Made by a program: the position numbers and the translations under genes. This document shows positions 46,696-58,720 of a stretch of DNA of 64,000 nt, one piece after another. Each line of letters begins with the position of its first letter. Position 1 is the stretch's first letter. Source of the DNA: Isoetes taiwanensis (taxonomy: Eukaryota > Streptophyta > Lycopodiopsida > Isoetales > Isoetaceae); assembly GCA_021234155.1 (NCBI GenBank), contig JAJEKV010000001.1, positions 31,450,177-31,514,176 on the forward strand, given 5' to 3'. The notes under the pieces were generated by a model. The model did no database searches, was not told the DNA's origin, and worked only from the letters and a program-made list of their open reading frames with translations.

Positions 46696-47202
46696 TTTTC
46701 TCCTACTAATAAGGATGGCTTAGACCTGAAACAACCTGCAAGCCACCAGCAATCAGCATCGAAAAGAAATCATCATCTTTCTTTGTGCAAATTAGCTAAG
46801 TGGAATAAGCAAATGCAACAAGATTATGAAGCTGGATTTCAGCAGAAACTAGCTGGATTTCTTACATATTTCTTGCAACTGTACAAAAACCAGCTGGATT
46901 TCTTACATATTCTGAACCTTGAAGATAACGCATTAATGGGGCAAATACCAAGCTTTCTTAATGCTTTGCAGCATTTTGGGAAGGAACACACTACAAAATT
47001 TTCAATGCATGAGATGTTAGCAAGCAAGACAAAAATGCTGAATAGAAAAGGCTGTGCAGAAAGTAGGCTAAAAGTTTTGAAGGCTAAAAGAAGTAAAATA
47101 CACCAACTAGAATTGCTTAAGAAGAATGATGTAACAGTGAGCTGTTTTTCAGGCCCAATTCTTGATAGGAAATATAATGCTACAACAACAAGTTTCTTTT
47201 AA
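46687..47202 (+). other. 171-codon open frame with one LRR-like segment
   Basis: The frame starts 9 bp inside the transposase gene on the opposite strand. It includes FLHILNLEDNALMGQIPSFL, which resembles a plant leucine-rich repeat (LxLxxNxLxGxIPxxL), followed by lysine-rich, non-LRR sequence. 'cagctggatttcttacatatt' is internally duplicated (46849 and 46890). There is no signal peptide, no second repeat and no splice support. It could be a fragment of an LRR gene or a chance frame. Confidence 0.25.
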
Positions 47203-47415
47203 TATCGGTCTGAAGTGCAACTGCAACCTTAGCCATGCAAAGATGTAAAATCTTTTTTCGAATATGTAGAAGTTTATATGTCATGGACTTTAAAAATTTG
47301 TAGATTTCTTGTGGCATAAGTATAGAATGTCTATTAAGTTGTTTAATTCTCAATAATGGTGCTTTTCAAAGCAGGTGAAACCATGACTGTGGCAATTGAC
47401 AGTTTCAATGATGAA

Positions 47416-48937
47416 TCAGAAGTTAATGGAGCTAATGCTCTTCAGCTGAGAACCATCACTTCTAAGGAGCTTGCTAAACATAATACCAGTCATAATACCA
47501 GTCACATACATCTTTTTATCATGATTGCCATGCTCGTGTTGCTTTTGTTTTGCATCTTTGGTGTTGTTTTCTCCAGCAACGTCTGGTGCTTTCAACTCTA
47601 TCTCAGACGCATTTTCTATCACTTTAGCTGCCAGCCCTAACACGGCTTCTTGCTCCTTTGCCCTGCTTTCCATGGCTTTTTTCAACTCAACAGATAATGT
47701 TGCTGATATTTTTTCTTTTTCCAAATCAGTTGCATGTTCATACAAAGCTCTTAATATTTTTGCTGCACGAATCCCCAACCTGGGCTTATTTAACTGCTTA
47801 ATAATGGCCTCCAGAGACTTTTCATTGTATTTGTCATCATAGGATCTATGCCCTAAAATTGGGTTGCAGTTTTTAGGGCTACCAAGAGCAAGAAGATCAA
47901 GTGCTTCGCCTGCTTTAATTGCAACGTCTAACTTTTGTTCTTCTGGACCTTCCAAATCTCTCAAGAACAAGAACTTGAGATGCAATATTATGGCGTCCGA
48001 TTTGCCAATGCTTTCTCTGGTTTCACCATCTAATGCTAAACTCGTTAGCAGATCTATGATGTGACCTTGCAGTTTTGGATGATGATTTCCATGTTCTAGA
48101 ATGGCTCGGAGATTGCTGAGGACAAAAACAGTTTTTGCAATATCTTTTCTTAGACCAATTCCCGCATCTCCAAGTGTAGATGCAATAGCTTTTAGTAGTT
48201 CCAATGATTTCTGAATTATTTCAAATTCCAGCTCATCCTCTGCACGGTCAATGTCCTCCTCTTCTATGAAGGATACTAGTTTTGCAATGATACCCCTAGA
48301 TCTACCAATGGTGAAATAGTTTTTAGGATCTTTAGAAAGCCCTAAAAGTGTCCTGAGTCCCAAGACTTTAAGCTCGTTAGCCACTGCCACAGAAGTTGGA
48401 TCACTTTGATCATGTAGCTTGTGCTATTTCATTTGGGACAGTATGGTCACAGGCAGGAGATACTATGATGCAAAGGCTAAATGCAAATGATTTATTGCAT
48501 CTAAAAGTACAAATTGGAACAATACCTACATCAGAAATCCGCATTCCCTTCAAATATTTTCGCTTCAAATGATTGGATTTGCAGCTTTTGAGCCATGGAC
48601 TGAAAGAGAACTGCTCTAGAACAACTGAAGCAGCATATGCTGTTACACAATCAAGAGAATGTAGGGCAGCTTCTATTAATGCCTTTGAATTCTTATCCAT
48701 GTCTCCAGGACTAGATCTCTCTGCCCTTTTTAGAAGCAGCAAGAGGCGTCTCTGAGACAAGAGGCCACGTTCATTTGTGCCTCTCCTGTTGGAGAAATTA
48801 TTGCCAAATATGAAGAAACTGTCAAGCCACTTGGTTTTGCAGTTCACAAGTAGAAGTGTAAGCTTAGGCTGCTTGTATGTAAGGTTAAAGCGCCATCTTT
48901 CTGTGGCAATAGAGATCTTTGAAGTTGCACAATCTTT
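47416..48937 (-). CDS. ARM-repeat protein, 3' two exons
   Basis: Exon A (48937-48530) follows a gtag acceptor and ends GAT|GTAGGT. Exon B (48417-47416) follows cacaag|. The phases agree and join ...RISD to LHDQSDPTSVAV. The 324-residue last exon is all-helical, with repeated ARM-like units: NELKVLGLRTLLGLSKDPKN, FEIIQKSLELLKAIASTL, LRAILEHGNHHPKLQGHII, AGEALDLLALGSPKN and RLGIRAAKILRALYEHA. This resembles plant ARM-repeat proteins of unknown function. A lysine/glutamate-rich tail and a weakly hydrophobic end (MYVTGIMTGIMFSKLL) follow. Exon A carries a basic, leucine-rich start (LLSQRRLLLLLKRAERSS). No stop or frameshift was found in either exon, but the 5' exons and start codon were not located. 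It is either a gene with distant first exons or a 5'-truncated copy. Confidence 0.65.
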
Positions 48938-51720
48938 CTACATTTTGGAGTTTAAAAAGGCTAGAGGAGACAACTTGGAGTACAGATCATGCCATAACAG
49001 TCTGAACAAGAGCAAATTAGGTGGAAGAATCTGAACAGGAGCAAATTAATATTCTCCTCAAGTTGGCACCGCTTTGCACAAGCTGGGAGACATGGAAAAA
49101 TATGGGAGATGTGGAAAAACTTGGAATTTTTATCAGTCTGTTTTAATCAATCTATAAGCTACTGCTGATAAAGATTTAATAGTGCATATGGCCTGTCTAG
49201 ATAAGTCTCAAATCTCACCTCAATGTTACTGTTTGTTAACTGAATTTTACTTCTATTGAATCTTAATTGCTGAAACCTAGTTTACTTTATCAATCTACTT
49301 GCTTATAGTCGAAACATTATTCTATAATGCTGCTAATGTGAAATCCAGACAAAACCCAATATAATACTCACTAGAGCTATGACAGCTTGAATCCTGATAT
49401 GGGTGTAATCTGCTAGGATCGTTTGCAGATGATAAAGAATTTATGGGTCTCTAGAATCTGCAGAATCTGCAACAATAAACCAATGCAATGAATATTTAGA
49501 TTTAAAACTAGGAATCCCTAAACCGATCAAAAAGCAAAACTGTTGAACGATTCTTTTTACAAAGAAGGTAAGTAGATCGATTCCATTTTCTTCTAGACGG
49601 AAAGGAGTACAAGTTTATTTTTCCTTACTTTGGCAAACTCACTAAAATTTAGAAATGAATCCTCATAGATCTAGAGTCCTAGAGCCCTTGTCATATGATA
49701 CGAACAGCAAACAGGCGCCACCATCATCCTTGTCGTATCCCGTACAACTTTCAAAACCAAGTTTTTTATTTTTTTGGTAAGTATACGATACGACCAAACC
49801 ATTAAAAAAACCCATATCGTTCACGCATATAGTCTATACAACGTATACTTGGTGCACCCCCCTTGTGTCATATGCGCTATCATTGGAACGAAAATACCAC
49901 ACTCACGTGCATCGAGTAGCAAGCGTGGAAATTGAGGGAGCTCATTGCAAAGGTCAAAAGAATATTTTGCACCGATGAGGTTATCAATTGGAGCACTCTA
50001 TCCAACTAATTGGTGACTTCCTATTTGCTAAGGTCTACCCAAGGGAACGTTGTTTATAGAGATGTGCTTTGAGAGAGGTAAGTAGAAGATGGAGTACATG
50101 TATCTACCTATTGGGTAATGTAGTGCTTTGACTAACCTCCAATTGTTTATCTTTTTTATTAATTGACAAACGAATTGTGCCCTGGTAAATTGGCATTTTA
50201 GTAACAAAAGGATTCACCTGTGTTGGATTATGTAATAGAGTGCATTTTAGGGTCTACAAAGCATTTGTCTTAAAGCAGTATCTGATTCCATTATACTAGT
50301 CTACCTTTGGGATGAGTTATCTCACGTGCTTGATGGTCGTGAGACATCGTGGGCAATTTGAATCAGTGACTCACACGTGCATCTCCTTTTATCCCGACTA
50401 AGATGTTATCTGTAGGAGAAGTGAAGATATCACAGGAGCATCCAAAAATATTCACAGCAGTGTAAAGAGTTGGCTATATATCATGAATGCATGCTTTTAT
50501 ATATGCCAGCTGGACACACTTTTTATCATGCATTTAATCTAAAGTGGATTAAAGGACGGGTTCAGATTCAGTTGGCATGTCTTTCTTTGAGAACTTTAAT
50601 CAAAATTTTGAATATTGGCATTTTTGAGGTAAGATATAAAGGCCTTAACTTGCTTGATCAGTGGAAAGGTTAAAGATTAGGATCTACACTATGATTTAAA
50701 TTTCAAATTTCAAAGAAAATTTTAAAGCGTTATGCTGCATTTCTTGGCTACTTAACAAGCTTGCTGCGTTATTGTAGCCCATAATAGTATATGATCTACA
50801 GATGTTGATTGGCATCTTAGGCCCCTGATCTTATAGTTTTCTATGCTATGCATGCTACCATTCTTAAAGACTAGAAGGGTGAATTCGTTTTGAGCAGGGG
50901 AATACCATCGCTGTTCAGTCAAAGTTTATATAGAGACAGCATCTTTGGACATAGACCAACACATTATTACCTCAAAACCCATCTTTCAGCATGAACCAAA
51001 GTCCCTACTCTAGCTTGAATCATTCTATAAGGGACTGCCTGTAGTAGCACAAGAGCATTTTTCAAAACTGTGTCCCGATATGCCAAGGTTGACTTTAATC
51101 AATTTCTTTGAATAGGATGGACAACTTTGCTAACACATGCAAGATGCCTGGGAATTCTTAGGTTTACCGAAATTGAATGTTTCAAGTGGAAAGTTACCAT
51201 TAAGCTGGGTGGACTCAGTGTGAATGGATTGTTCTACACTGCGCTCTGGGTGGAGTAATTGTGGATGGACTGTTCTACACTGCTCTTTGGATGGACTAAA
51301 CGTGAATGGACTGTTCCTACACCATGCTGCCAAAATAGCATGCTCCTTATTTAAGTTCTTTTTTGTAATCTTGGAAACTAAGGGTATGCTTTGTCCTATT
51401 GCAGCTCTTACTGTTAAGGGCAAAAAGAGCAACTTTATAAGGTCGTGGAAATTTTGGAGAGTACTTTTGGACTGCCACAGTTATGGAGTAATTTATGGCA
51501 TTATATTTTTCTGCAATTCAGTTGTTAGCTCTAGATATAGCAGCTTTATTTTGCAAAAGAAAAATGAATTGTGATTGGCATACCCTTTGCAACACAGTTG
51601 GAAATTGAAGACTTCAGATTCACAATCACATTCTCGCACATTTTTCATTTTGCCTAATCTTTTTCTCTATTTTGGTCTTATGTTTCGAGAATTAACACAT
51701 CTGCTTTTCTGTTTGTTTAT
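48938..51720. other. Gene-free stretch
   Basis: I recognise no gene. 'gagcaaatta' with 'agaatctgaaca' forms a small duplication near 49010-49045. Triplicated 'gatggactgttctacac(tg)' words occur near 51224-51320. Open frames are short. Confidence 0.35.
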
Positions 51721-51724
51721 TGCA

Positions 51725-51780
51725 GGTTTTTTGTTTCTCTTTGAAGCGCATGGGAGGAGATGATCCAAAGGAGATTGTTT
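51725..51780 (+). CDS. Possible terminal exon
   Basis: After a long pyrimidine tract and tattgcag (51724) one frame reads VFCFSLKRMGGDDPKEIV and stops. The acceptor is strong and the tail is protein-like, and typical 3' UTR-like sequence follows. The family is unknown and the upstream exons were not found. Confidence 0.3.
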
Positions 51781-53735
51781 GAATCTGTGACATTACCTTG
51801 CTTCATTAATTCAACGCAAAAGTACATCTCAAAATATGAGGTTTTGAGATACGGATGTAATGATATGAGGTTTTGACTTGCCATATATGTCATTGTAATG
51901 CGGATGCTTTTATAGTGAATGATATGTATTGAAAGTTTTAACCATCCTTTTGCAAATGCAATTCCAGTATGTTTTTACGAAGTACTAATTTCACACCACG
52001 TGCAGCTTATTTATCACTTGCTCTAGAAAATATTTAGATCAAAAGTTTGACGAGTTTTTGGGCCTAAACTGTTCCAACATGTAAGGTACATCATGCACAT
52101 GCTATGGCATCTGTTAAGATTCTTTGTTGACTTCCATGTATGGTATGATTTCACATAAAACCTGTTGTTATTGTCAATAATTATTCACGTCACTGGTTAT
52201 AATTTCACATCAAACCATCTATGTTGTATTGCTCCTATTGTGCCCCAGAGATTCAGACACACCAAATGGCTTATTTTTTGAGAATACGGATCATTAGTCT
52301 GCTACTTCAATAGCAAAGGTATGCAAGTTGCCATTATTTCTCTTAATATTTTGCAATTAACACACAAAATATTGTACTCCTTTTAAACAAACGAGAATTT
52401 TGTTGTGGACCTAGAATATCCAATATTAAATTTCATAAAATTATATGTTCATTTCTTTAGAGCTCCCATCATTATCCTTCCTAAAGCTGAGTTCCTGAAA
52501 AAGATGGAATTTGTAATTTTGATATCATTTTAGGTTATGTGTTTGTTGTGATTAATTTGTGATTGCGGGAATGCATTGTAACAACTTGGAAATGTCTGTG
52601 CAGATCCATTCACGATTGTAGAAAATCTGAAATGGGAGATCATGGACATGTTTTTTATATTAAGTTGCTCTACATACTACATATTTCCAACACATTTTCA
52701 CTTGACCGAATGGATTATCCACGACTTCAAAGAATTGGTAAAAATGTGTTTCTGTCTAAGGAGTTGTTGAGCAGGCAAAGACATCCACTGTATAGTTTTT
52801 GGATCCCAAATTTTTTTCTTTTAATTTAGCCTTGAATTTGTATACCTTGCCGCAACCAGCTCAAGCTAAAGCACCTATAAGTTGTAAGTTCCTGTTTGGG
52901 ACAGGTAAAAACTTAACAAAGTTCAGAAGAATTTGGAAGACAACTCAGATGATGAGGAATTGCTTTATCTTCTTTTGTAATCTCTGCCAAAAAGCACCAT
53001 CTTATGTACCATTTGTGAAGCCTGCGGCAAAATCCATGGTTTTCTAAAGATTTGAGAAAAAATTGCAGAAAGCTCACAAGAAGTTCAAATAGAGCTCGGA
53101 TACGTGTTTTTATAGACATGCAACATGCAACGCTGTTATTTTAATGCCTTGGGTCTCCCTCCCTTCGAGACATACAAAGATATTAAGTGAATGTATTTTT
53201 TAATTTGCATTTAGTAGATATGTTACATGCTCAACAATTGCCATAAGGTCATATGTTCAATATCTTCCTTCTAAAATTGCACGTTGAATACAACTTCCCC
53301 ATGATAATCGTAAGGTGTACTTTTGCCAAAAATGTTGCAATTGTTCTTACCCTCGTAATAAAAGTTGGCCACAAGCAAAATTTATCTGCTTTTACCCATT
53401 GCTAAATAATTTCAGCCTTTACTATTATTATATTATCGTCCTAAGGTTCTTTAGAGTAACCATTAGTTTTCCTAGATGCACCATTATTTCAAGCATGACT
53501 CCAAATATACAAATCTTTCTCTTCTTACTCCCTTAGTAATGATATACAACAATGTTTTGGCATTGAGCACCCATTTTAAGCATGTGAGATTAGGCATTTA
53601 GCATTGCACATAATTGCAAGGTTATTTACGAGCTTGGGGTGGATGCAATTGAATGAATTGTCCCATTTCAACATTTATCATGCAAACTACACATCTTCAT
53701 ACTTTGTTCCATCTATAGAGATGGCAGATCTTGAA
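51781..53735. other. Gene-free stretch
   Basis: I recognise no gene. One frame near 52930-53050 (LEDNSDDEELLY..., ILCTICEACGKIHGF) has a CxxC-x-x-C pattern but also a stop, and it could not be assigned. Confidence 0.3.
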
Positions 53736-53915
53736 CATTTCATTCTATTTACGAACTCCATTACATCAGCCCATGCCACACGTTTACAACTAATGCGGCA
53801 TCGCCGGGCATACGTTTCTAGTACTTTACTAGAAACGTGTGCCCGGCAATGCCGGGCATTAGTCATGATGTGTGGAATGGGTAAATGCAATAGAGTGCAT
53901 AAGTGGAATGGAATG
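53736..53915. mobile_element. Foldback (MITE-like) element, 180 bp
   Basis: The core is a 21-bp stem, 53803-53823 (gccgggcatacgtttctagta), with 53827-53847, a 3-nt loop and one G:T-type mismatch. Pairing extends outward through 'actaatgcggca' / 'tgccgggcattagt' and then at about 70% along the whole arm to cattt(c)att.../...ggaatggaatg. A small foldback transposon or a hairpin-forming small-RNA precursor are both possible. No clear target duplication was seen. Confidence 0.7.
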
Positions 53916-54216
53916 TAGTGAAGTGTCTAAAAGTTTATCATATTTGTTAACGTTTGTGAAATGAAGTGGGAGTGTGAAACATGAGGCATGAATTGAGTGT
54001 AAATATATAAGGGGCGTCTAAAAAACTTCAAACAATCAATGCAAGCTCTAACAAAATACATATGAATAAAAAGTATTCCAATTAAAAAGTCAAATAAGCA
54101 ATGCATGTCATTTAAAAACTTCTGGTCAACATCACCTTCCGAAAAGCAACCTAGCACCACAAACTACATCATGTCATGCAATTTGTTACAAATAACTGAA
54201 AAACATGTCTCATGTA

Positions 54217-54432
54217 CAGTGTTGGGCAAAGTCCGGGGAACACTATAAACCAACCGGTTGAAATCGCAAATTTTCCGGTTCGGTTAGTGTATCGTAGGAA
54301 TTTTTCCGACAAATTTCCTAAGGTTTTCTATTAAGACAATAGAAATTTCCGGTCCTAAACACAAGATATCCGATTCATCAAAATAACCATAGGCAATTTT
54401 CCGATGGGACCTACAAAGTTTCCCCAACACTG
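54217..54432. mobile_element. hAT-type MITE, 216 bp
   Basis: The ends are cagtgttggg(c)aaa... and ...tttccccaacactg, an imperfect terminal inverted repeat of about 15 bp. They are flanked by a perfect 8-bp target duplication, ctcatgta (54209-54216 and 54433-54440). An 8-bp duplication and a CAGTG-type end point to hAT. The inside is non-coding, with several ttttccg/cggaaat words in both orientations. A second, truncated copy of its left end is at 62592. Confidence 0.85.
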
Positions 54433-54440
54433 CTCATGTA

Positions 54441-55500
54441 AGAGTATTCTGACTTGAGCCTGATGTACAAAAACAGAAATCAACCTAGAAAACAATGTTC
54501 ATCTGGTTTTAGCACCATATTAAATCTAGTCTTTAAGTGTAGTAAGTCCCGCTCTGCACAGAATGTAATTGAGCTATTTATTGTGCACTGCTATATTGTT
54601 AAACTACAGATGCAGCATAATAAGTTCATTAAGGAAAATAAAAAATGAAAGTTGCAAGATTATAAAACCTGTGCACCAAGTTTTCCCCGTATCTGCAGAT
54701 GCATAAGATAACTCACTAATCTTCTACTGTCAATGCAACTATACGCGATCAATGTTTGGAGACATCCAAAATTGAAATTCAATTGTATATGTAGAATACC
54801 ATGGCATTAAAAAGCTTTGCTAGTATCATTTATCAATTCAAGTACTTTCACATGTTTCAATCTAAAACCTTTAGTGATTTGGCAGTCAAAATACAGGTAA
54901 GCATGCAAAATTTCTACAAAAAAACAATAAAAACCCTCCTTTCAAGTAATAGCAATTATAGAAGTTCTCCCATAACATTTCTTCTTTTGCTCCCTTAGTT
55001 AAACAAAACCGCAATACAAATAACAATCGCCTACACACACATTATTAAGCATGCTATCGTGAAAACATTCTAGACACATTCGCTTAATAGGATCTAAAAC
55101 TGCTTCTCAATTAAAGATCTTGCTGCCCGTATAAGATGAGTCAAGACTGCTCAATTCATATGCAAGATATTAATGGTCTGGAATGGGCATACATGGCAGA
55201 GAATCCAAGAGCTTTAAAGAAAAATAAAGGGAAAAACAATTCCCTGGTTTTTACTGTAAAAAGAGCCTGCAGATGTATGTACACGTCATAAGTAGCAAAT
55301 CAACTCTTTGAAGATTCTTCCAGCTGATATACTTTTACCCAAAAGGGAAACCACCCTGAAATAGACCCAGATCTTGCTACCCTCCTGAAGATGCTTACTA
55401 TTTGCATGCAAGATGTGAATGCAGACCAAATGAATAAACCCAAACAATTGCATATAGTCCTTACATCATGACCTTGAAAGTAAATTCCCCTCACCTCATA
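54441..55500. other. Gene-free stretch
   Basis: No gene or repeat recognised. Confidence 0.35.
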
Positions 55501-55508
55501 CAATGAGG

Positions 55509-55531
55509 ATCTCTCTCTCTCTCTCTCTCTG
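55509..55531. repeat. (CT)n microsatellite
   Basis: About eleven CT dinucleotides. Confidence 0.9.
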
Positions 55532-55535
55532 CATG

Positions 55536-56976
55536 ATAGCTTCAGAGGGAGACAAAGGGGCAAATCAACAAATAGATTCTCAAATGAATCAGCTACCGTC
55601 TGAAATAGATGCTTTGAAGTCAAGTGTCTAGGAATTGAAGTAGAAAGTGCATGATTTAAATTCAGGAAAAGAGCAAGCTTTGTTGGAGGTCGCATCTCAT
55701 AAACAGTAGTGTTGGCCGATGCTAAGCATTTCTGTCCTATGAAAATGTGGAACCTTTAGTGCACCATGTAGTTAGAACCAAAGAAGACGCTGAAAGGGCA
55801 TTTCAGGGATTCGAAACGAAGCCCAAGTTCAATAGATGGAGAAGACGTTCCATTTTGCATGGCAGTATCTGTGCAGGTCTGATCCAGGATCTGTATTTCG
55901 ACATCAAAGCATAGTTTTGGGTTGGAAGGAGTAGGTGGCTGCGGACTACCTGCTTCGAAGATGGTGGAATAAATTCAGGGATTGGAGCAGGGACTTAACT
56001 TCTAGCAAGATGGTCGAACCTGCAAGCAAACCTTAACAGCCATAGATGAATATCCAAATTTTTTAACTTAACCCCTCGTATTTAGTGCCTCTATACAGTG
56101 TGTGGTGAGAATTGAGAGCTGGAAGCTTTGAGCTCGACTTCATTAGACATGTGGCTCAAGATTTAGAAAGTCTGCAGACAGGGCTTGCATCTGTAGCATC
56201 ATCCTTGTCTCTCTTAACTGAAACACACTGCCAAGGATGAAGATTGCAAAAGAAATAATAGGAAAAAGGCCATTGAAGGTGCTTAGTTTAGCAGGTCCTA
56301 TAGCAGCTGTTTTACATATCTGAGGGTTGTATTTTGTAGTATAGGTCAAGAAGAGTGATCTTCTCTACATCTTAAATTTTGCTCCCACGATGCTACAGCA
56401 ATAACTTCTCTTAGAAGGGGATGTTTTCAAATGTTATAGTTCTTGTTAAAGGTCAATGTCATTGTGGAGGTCATGCTACGAAATCCTATAGTGGTTCATC
56501 TGGATCTCTCTCACAATAGCATATCTAATGAACTTGTGACAGAGATTGCAAAGCTGGCTGATTCGAGATTATGGAACTTGCTCAGATGCGATTAAGGCTT
56601 TACCGTCTAGCTCTCAGGTAAATCTAAGTCCGTGGTATAGGCAGCCTCGATTGCAAAATGCATTGGTATACCTGGATAATTACCAGCAAAGCCTGCTCAA
56701 AGGACATTTCAGGGATTCGAAACGAAGCCCAAGTTCTCAAGATGGAGAAAACCAGACTCTTAGCCCTGCAAAAGTATGCAACAAATCCTTAATGTACTAA
56801 ATCTACTCTTATGGGATTCTTCTTAGGCAGATCTAAAAGAACTAACATGGCTTTATGTAAACCTGCAGGTGCAAGAAAAACATGTGGCTCAAGGTTTAGA
56901 AAGTCTGCAGACAGGGCTTGCATCTGTAGCATCATCCTTGTCTCTCTTAACTGAAACACTTGGAAGCGCCATTGCT
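55536..56976 (+). pseudogene. Broken coiled-coil-like gene with internal duplication
   Basis: From 55540 one frame reads SEGDKGANQQIDSQMNQLPS, EIDALKSSV-stop-ELK-stop and KVHDLNSGKEQALLEVASHK, heptad-rich and coiled-coil-like with two stops. Two blocks then occur twice: 'catttcagggattcgaaacgaagcccaagtt' (55800 and 56704) and a 75-bp block, 'catgtggctcaa(g/a)(g/a)tttagaaag...cttaactgaaac' (56149-56225 and 56882-56957). The second reads HVAQGLESLQTGLASVASSL and SLLTETLGSAIA, ending at a donor gct|gtaagc with an acceptor cctgcag before it. This indicates exon duplication inside a decayed gene. The family is not recognised. Confidence 0.4.
56460..56590 (+). other. LRR-like fragment
   Basis: One frame reads IVVHLDLSHNSISNELVTEI and AKLADSRLWNLL, then stops. 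The LDLSHNxI...L..EIxxL pattern is that of a plant leucine-rich repeat. It lies inside the duplicated pseudogene region and has no other repeats, so it is only a fragment. Confidence 0.35.
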
Positions 56977-57173
56977 GTAAGCTGCCAAATTTTTAGGCAA
57001 ATTTTTTCTCCTCTTTCTATAGCAACCGCCTCTTACTAAAAGAATGGCATTGAAGTGTTGTTTAGAGACATGCCATTTATTGGTATGGTCTAAGGATTTA
57101 ACAGGAGCTATCACTTTATAGCCAAGGGATCCTCGCAACATATGAGGATTTGTAATGGGCTAGGAGAATCCAA

Positions 57174-57245
57174 CAGTGGTCTGGATATGACTCTGCAGTA
57201 GTAGCTGACACAGTGGTCTGGATATGACTATGCAGTAGTAGCTGG
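57174..57245. repeat. 36-bp tandem duplication
   Basis: 'cagtggtctggatatgact(c/a)tgcagtagtagctg' plus a short spacer is repeated twice. Confidence 0.85.
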
Positions 57246-57487
57246 TGAGTGGTGAGGATTCCTTACACAATGACCCCATGTGGCCACGGTCTACAACAGA
57301 AAAACGGTCATAGAATATAGAACTATTTGCGGACATGAGCATATGATACTGATCTTGATTTTAACAGACATGAATTACTTCAAATTTCAACAAAAAATAT
57401 TTTTCAACCATGCAGGTTACGCATCACAGAGAATCAGCTAGCCATTTTTTAAGCTAGAAACATCAAGCCCAGTGAAGAGCTGAATCT

Positions 57488-57632
57488 GGCGGCTTCTTAC
57501 CTTCAGAGATTTGTCTTCCAGATGAGGATCCGAGTGCACAGCCTAAGGACCTGAAAAAGAAAACCATTCAGTCCAGCCTGAAGAATGACAGCAATGGGCG
57601 GCTTCTTACCTTCAGAGATTTGTCTTCCAAAA
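57488..57632. repeat. Direct repeat with conserved splice-like motif
   Basis: A 33-bp sequence starting ggcggcttcttaccttcaga occurs at about 57488 and 57598. On the minus strand both copies contain the donor consensus ctgaag|gtaagaag, so they may be duplicated exon ends of a minus-strand transcript. No protein is recognised. Confidence 0.6.
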
Positions 57633-57920
57633 GAGCTCGAATCTGGCAACTGGAAACATAACAGCAATTAGTTTCCATGCTCACCTATGATGATAAAGCC
57701 AGCCGAAGAGCTCCACAGCTCCACCGAGGATCCGACCCAACGAAGAGCTACAGGCGCCAAACCGGAGAAGAGAAAGCTGGGCCAAATTTCAATTTTGTAA
57801 GGAAAGAGGTTGTAAGAATTTCGTCGTAGTAGTCATTGAATAGGGTCGGCTCGGGCAACTTCAAAATATGAATTTAATGCTGGCAACCAGGATGCCGGGA
57901 GAGGGAACGCATGCGGGAAG

Positions 57921-57953
57921 GGAACGCCGCATGCATCTGCACTGCGGCGTTCC
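57921..57953. repeat. 11-bp-arm hairpin
   Basis: ggaacgccgca and tgcggcgttcc are perfect complements separated by 11 nt, in a GC-rich patch (about 57890-57965). Confidence 0.85.
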
Positions 57954-58299
57954 AGGCACGAAGTCCAACACCTTACCAAAATAAAAAAGAAGATTAAACT
58001 ACATAATGCATGAGCTCTTATGTGATCCTAGGAAAGTATATGGATCGTGCATATGAGATCCAGAATTTGTCCTAGTTTATCACTGTTTTTTAATAAGCAC
58101 TTTTAAGTGTCATTCATTTATTTAATGCTTGGTGATAGCTTTAAGATCAGCATATTGCATAATGTTTCTGTCTGCACAAGTATTATATGCAGTAATAATT
58201 CATAATTTTAAATCTAGATCCATTTTATGCAGATCTATAGGTTTAAGCCTAGATCTATCACCTAGATTTTAATACATCTCTGCAAATAACAAATTACTT
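57954..58299. other. Gene-free stretch
   Basis: AT-rich; nothing recognised. Confidence 0.4.
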
Positions 58300-58720
58300 C
58301 TAAATAGAACCTGAAGTTTTGTGGTCCCGAAAGTCCCTCATTGTGTTGTTTGTCTTTGCTTCAGTAGCCTTTCCAGCCTTGGTACTTTCATTTATTTTTG
58401 CTGAACATCCGGGCATGATAGTGCTCATGGTGTTTTGTGCAATCTTTTCGACTGCAAATCTGCTCCCAAGGGTTCCAGTATTGGAGGTTGTGTCCTCCAT
58501 ATTTGTATGTGTCTTTCCCCTCCTGCCATTATAGGTGCCTTGGCCATTTTACGAAAATCAAAGAGCTTCTTCCATTTTGAAGCCACACTACTTTCCACTT
58601 CCAGCTTCTTCCTGGTTGCCATATTTAAGTCCCCTTTCTTCCTACCCATACTCATGGACATAATGAGTTGGCTGGGATCAACCCTTATGAACCTGCGATC
58701 TGGGCTAATCCGCCCACATT
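58300..58720 (-). pseudogene. Possible retroelement ORF1 N-terminus, frameshifted
   Basis: Two overlapping minus-strand frames join into a protein-like text. The first (58661-58425) reads MSMGRKKGDLNMATRKKLEV, SSVASKWKKLFDFRKMAKAP and IMAGGERHI. The second (58500-58300) continues MEDTTSNTGTLGSRFAVEKI. The basic start followed by a SKWxxLFDF segment resembles the beginning of LINE ORF1/gag-like proteins, but the match is by feel only. One frameshift joins the frames, and no zinc knuckle was found. Confidence 0.25.

Noticed and set aside
55300-55695. 131-codon minus-strand protein with an RERERER run
   Set aside because: Antisense to coiled-coil-like sequence. The charged run is the (CT)n microsatellite.
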